Below are positions 6,806 through 7,744 of a DNA stretch of 7,744 nt, piece after piece. The notes under the pieces were generated by a model that searched no databases, had not been told where the DNA came from, and saw only the letters and a list, made by a program, of their open reading frames with translations. Source of the DNA: CAYLWZ01 sp964585805 (lineage in GTDB: Bacteria > Patescibacteriota > Minisyncoccia > Minisyncoccales > GWA2-38-27); contig CAZPFE010000027.1 of NCBI GenBank assembly GCA_964585805.1, forward strand, positions 1 through 7,744, given 5' to 3'. Every line of letters begins with the position of its first letter. The stretch's first letter is position 1. The translations under genes and the position numbers were made by a program.

Positions 6806-7576
6806 TTATTTATATACTAAAATAAACAAAGTAAGAGCCAATCCTCCAAGAGTTAAAATAACAATACCTAATAAATTTAAAATCATTGCTAAATGAATAC
6901 TTCCTTTTGCTAATGGATTTCTCCCAATTGCTTCTACTCCTTTTTGAAGAGACCTAACAAAAGCAAAAAATCCTGCAAAAAAAATACCTATTCCTAAAAA
7001 AGCAGCTGAAATATAACGTAAAACTTGCGGAACATTCTCTGGCTTCTTTAATTCATTCATAACCCCTGTCACCATACCTGAAAGAGATTTTTTTGCTGAA
7101 GCCACTTCAAGATACTGAATATTTGTCTCAATTTCAACCAATCCTTCATCTTGATTTAAATCTGATAATGCTTTACCAATAACAAAACCAGATTCAGTTG
7201 CCCTTTGACCAATACCTGGCTTAGTAGAGGAAGTAATAAAATCACCTTTCCTTATCTTCCCATTTAAAAGATTGCTCGCCCTAACTAAAGTGCGACCTGA
7301 AAAAATAACCGGCACTGTAGATTGTTCAGAACGCCCAAAGACCAAAATAGGTGATTTGCCAACTATACCTACTAAATTAGGATCATAAGGAACTCTAGAG
7401 CGAACAACTCCTTTTTCTGTTTTAGAAACAATATCTCCTACTGAAACTTGTTGATCAGCTAATTTTAAATTTTTAGCAATTGAAGAAACATCTACAGCCC
7501 TTAAATCTTGAAAAGTAAACACCAAAAGAAAAGAAAGAACAAATATTGTTACAATTAAAATACTTCTTTTTTTCAT
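6806..7576 (-). CDS. atpE: Subunit c-like membrane protein with signal peptide and extracytoplasmic domain; helix-2 carboxylate missing
   Basis: This 256-residue protein sits in the subunit c position. Residues 1-27 look like a signal peptide (MKKR, then a long hydrophobic core). Residues about 44-150 form a beta-rich module: SVGDIVS at 45-51, VVRSRVPYDPNLVGIVG at 57-73, FSGRTLVRAS at 92-101, IRKGDFITSSTKPGIGQRA at 108-126. This resembles the C-terminal module of tail-fibre-like CPR surface proteins. After a linker, residues 186-208 and about 226-253 make a helical hairpin whose loop carries EAIGRNPLAKG at 215-225, the c-subunit RNP loop. The topology agrees with subunit c: termini outside, RNP loop in the cytoplasm. 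Canonical c has Glu or Asp 18 residues after the loop Pro; here that site is Val239, and helix 2 has no acidic residue. Usual c is about 70-90 residues. It may be a ring-forming c derivative or a separate anchor. Confidence 0.8.
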   Translation of the reverse strand: MKKRSILIVTIFVLSFLLVFTFQDLRAVDVSSIAKNLKLADQQVSVGDIVSKTEKGVVRSRVPYDPNLVGIVGKSPILVFGRSEQSTVPVIFSGRTLVRASNLLNGKIRKGDFITSSTKPGIGQRATESGFVIGKALSDLNQDEGLVEIETNIQYLEVASAKKSLSGMVTGVMNELKKPENVPQVLRYISAAFLGIGIFFAGFFAFVRSLQKGVEAIGRNPLAKGSIHLAMILNLLGIVILTLGGLALTLFILVYK

Positions 7577-7583
7577 AATATTA

Positions 7584-7589
7584 TCTCCT
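7584..7589 (-). promoter_or_regulatory. Shine-Dalgarno AGGAGA of the c-like gene
   Basis: AGGAGA lies 7 bases before the ATG at 7576, an ideal spacing. It is the only strong ribosome binding site in the operon. Later genes have weak or no such site and often overlap, which suggests coupled translation after initiation here, and high output of the c-like protein. Confidence 0.75.
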
Positions 7590-7628
7590 AAAACTCTTCT
7601 TTTTCTAATTCTTTTATTCTTTTAATTT

Positions 7629-7657
7629 ATTATAAACTCCTTTTAAAGAGAAAACAA
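7629..7657 (-). promoter_or_regulatory. Probable sigma70-type promoter of the ATPase operon
   Basis: On the minus strand, a perfect -10 TATAAT (7634-7629) lies 17 bases after TTGTTT (7657-7652), a weak -35 matching TTGACA at the first three bases. Transcription would start near 7622, about 46 bases before the c-like ATG. In such AT-rich DNA a chance TATAAT is plausible, so confidence is moderate. The operon may also be read from a promoter further upstream. Confidence 0.5.
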
Positions 7658-7661
7658 TATT

Positions 7662-7744
7662 TCAATTTTTCCCCTTCTTTAACTTTGTTAAAGGAACATA
7701 AAATTTATAAACGCTATAAGAGGCAACTATCACTCCTATTAAAG
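7662..7744 (-). CDS. C-terminus of a small membrane protein, possibly AtpZ/AtpI-like (partial)
   Basis: The last 26 codons of a gene enter from the right edge (first complete codon at 7742) and end in TGA. They read LIGVIVASYSVYKFYV, a membrane helix, then the basic tail PLTKLKKGKN, so the C-terminus should face the cytoplasm. The pattern G...AS.Y.VYK resembles the last helix of AtpZ/AtpI-type accessory proteins, which often precede F-ATPase genes. It does not obviously match the end of subunit a, the usual gene here, but 26 residues are too few to decide. The frame is open and the other two on this strand have stops. Confidence 0.5.
   Translation of the reverse strand, partial: LIGVIVASYSVYKFYVPLTKLKKGKN

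Noticed and set aside
1590..7576. Mycoplasma origin, suggested by AT richness and the F1-like character
   Set aside because: Gamma ends at TGA and Trp is written TGG, which argues against the mycoplasma code. The fibre protein style points to CPR bacteria instead.

Overview
The window is AT-rich bacterial DNA that looks like a Patescibacteria/CPR genome. The main clue is a tail-fibre-like surface protein with 'GIGT..P..KL.V.G' repeats and C-x(n)-GxC elements. A second clue is a related-looking module fused to an ATPase subunit. UGA acts as a stop (end of the gamma gene) and Trp codons are UGG, so the code is standard, not the mycoplasma or Gracilibacteria code. All genes lie on the minus strand, so the biological order runs from high to low coordinates. 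The phylum assignment is inference.

From right to left: the C-terminus of a small membrane protein (from 7744 to 7662), an intergenic promoter and a strong Shine-Dalgarno, then a compact seven-gene F-type ATPase operon in the canonical order c-like (6806-7576), b (6092-6784), delta (5567-6055), alpha (4078-5562), gamma (3231-4100), beta (1864-3249) and epsilon (1590-1847). Beta overlaps gamma and gamma overlaps alpha; the other junctions are 4 to about 37 bases wide. A 91-base spacer with a good sigma70-type promoter follows. The last gene begins at 1498 and runs off the left edge. It is at least 499 codons long and encodes a MerR-type DNA-binding domain, a membrane helix, a probable coiled coil and a tail-fibre-like ectodomain.

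The ATPase is unusual. The nucleotide-binding core of alpha and beta is intact (P-loops, catalytic Glu, Walker B Asp, arginine finger). However, beta has lost the adenine-stacking Tyr and most of the DELSEED motif, gamma is very divergent, epsilon has only its beta-sandwich, and b is long. The subunit c-like protein has the right hairpin with an RNP loop, but it lacks the ion-binding carboxylate in helix 2. It also carries a signal peptide and an extracytoplasmic domain of about 110 residues. No subunit a is recognisable. My reading is a divergent F1-like ATPase that may power something other than proton-coupled ATP synthesis, possibly at the cell surface and possibly linked to the fibre protein next door. 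The sequence facts are direct; the function is inference.

There is one 10-N assembly gap (6059-6068), flanked by an identical 8-mer on both sides, so it is probably a scaffolding artefact rather than missing sequence. No tRNA, rRNA, CRISPR array or insertion sequence was seen.
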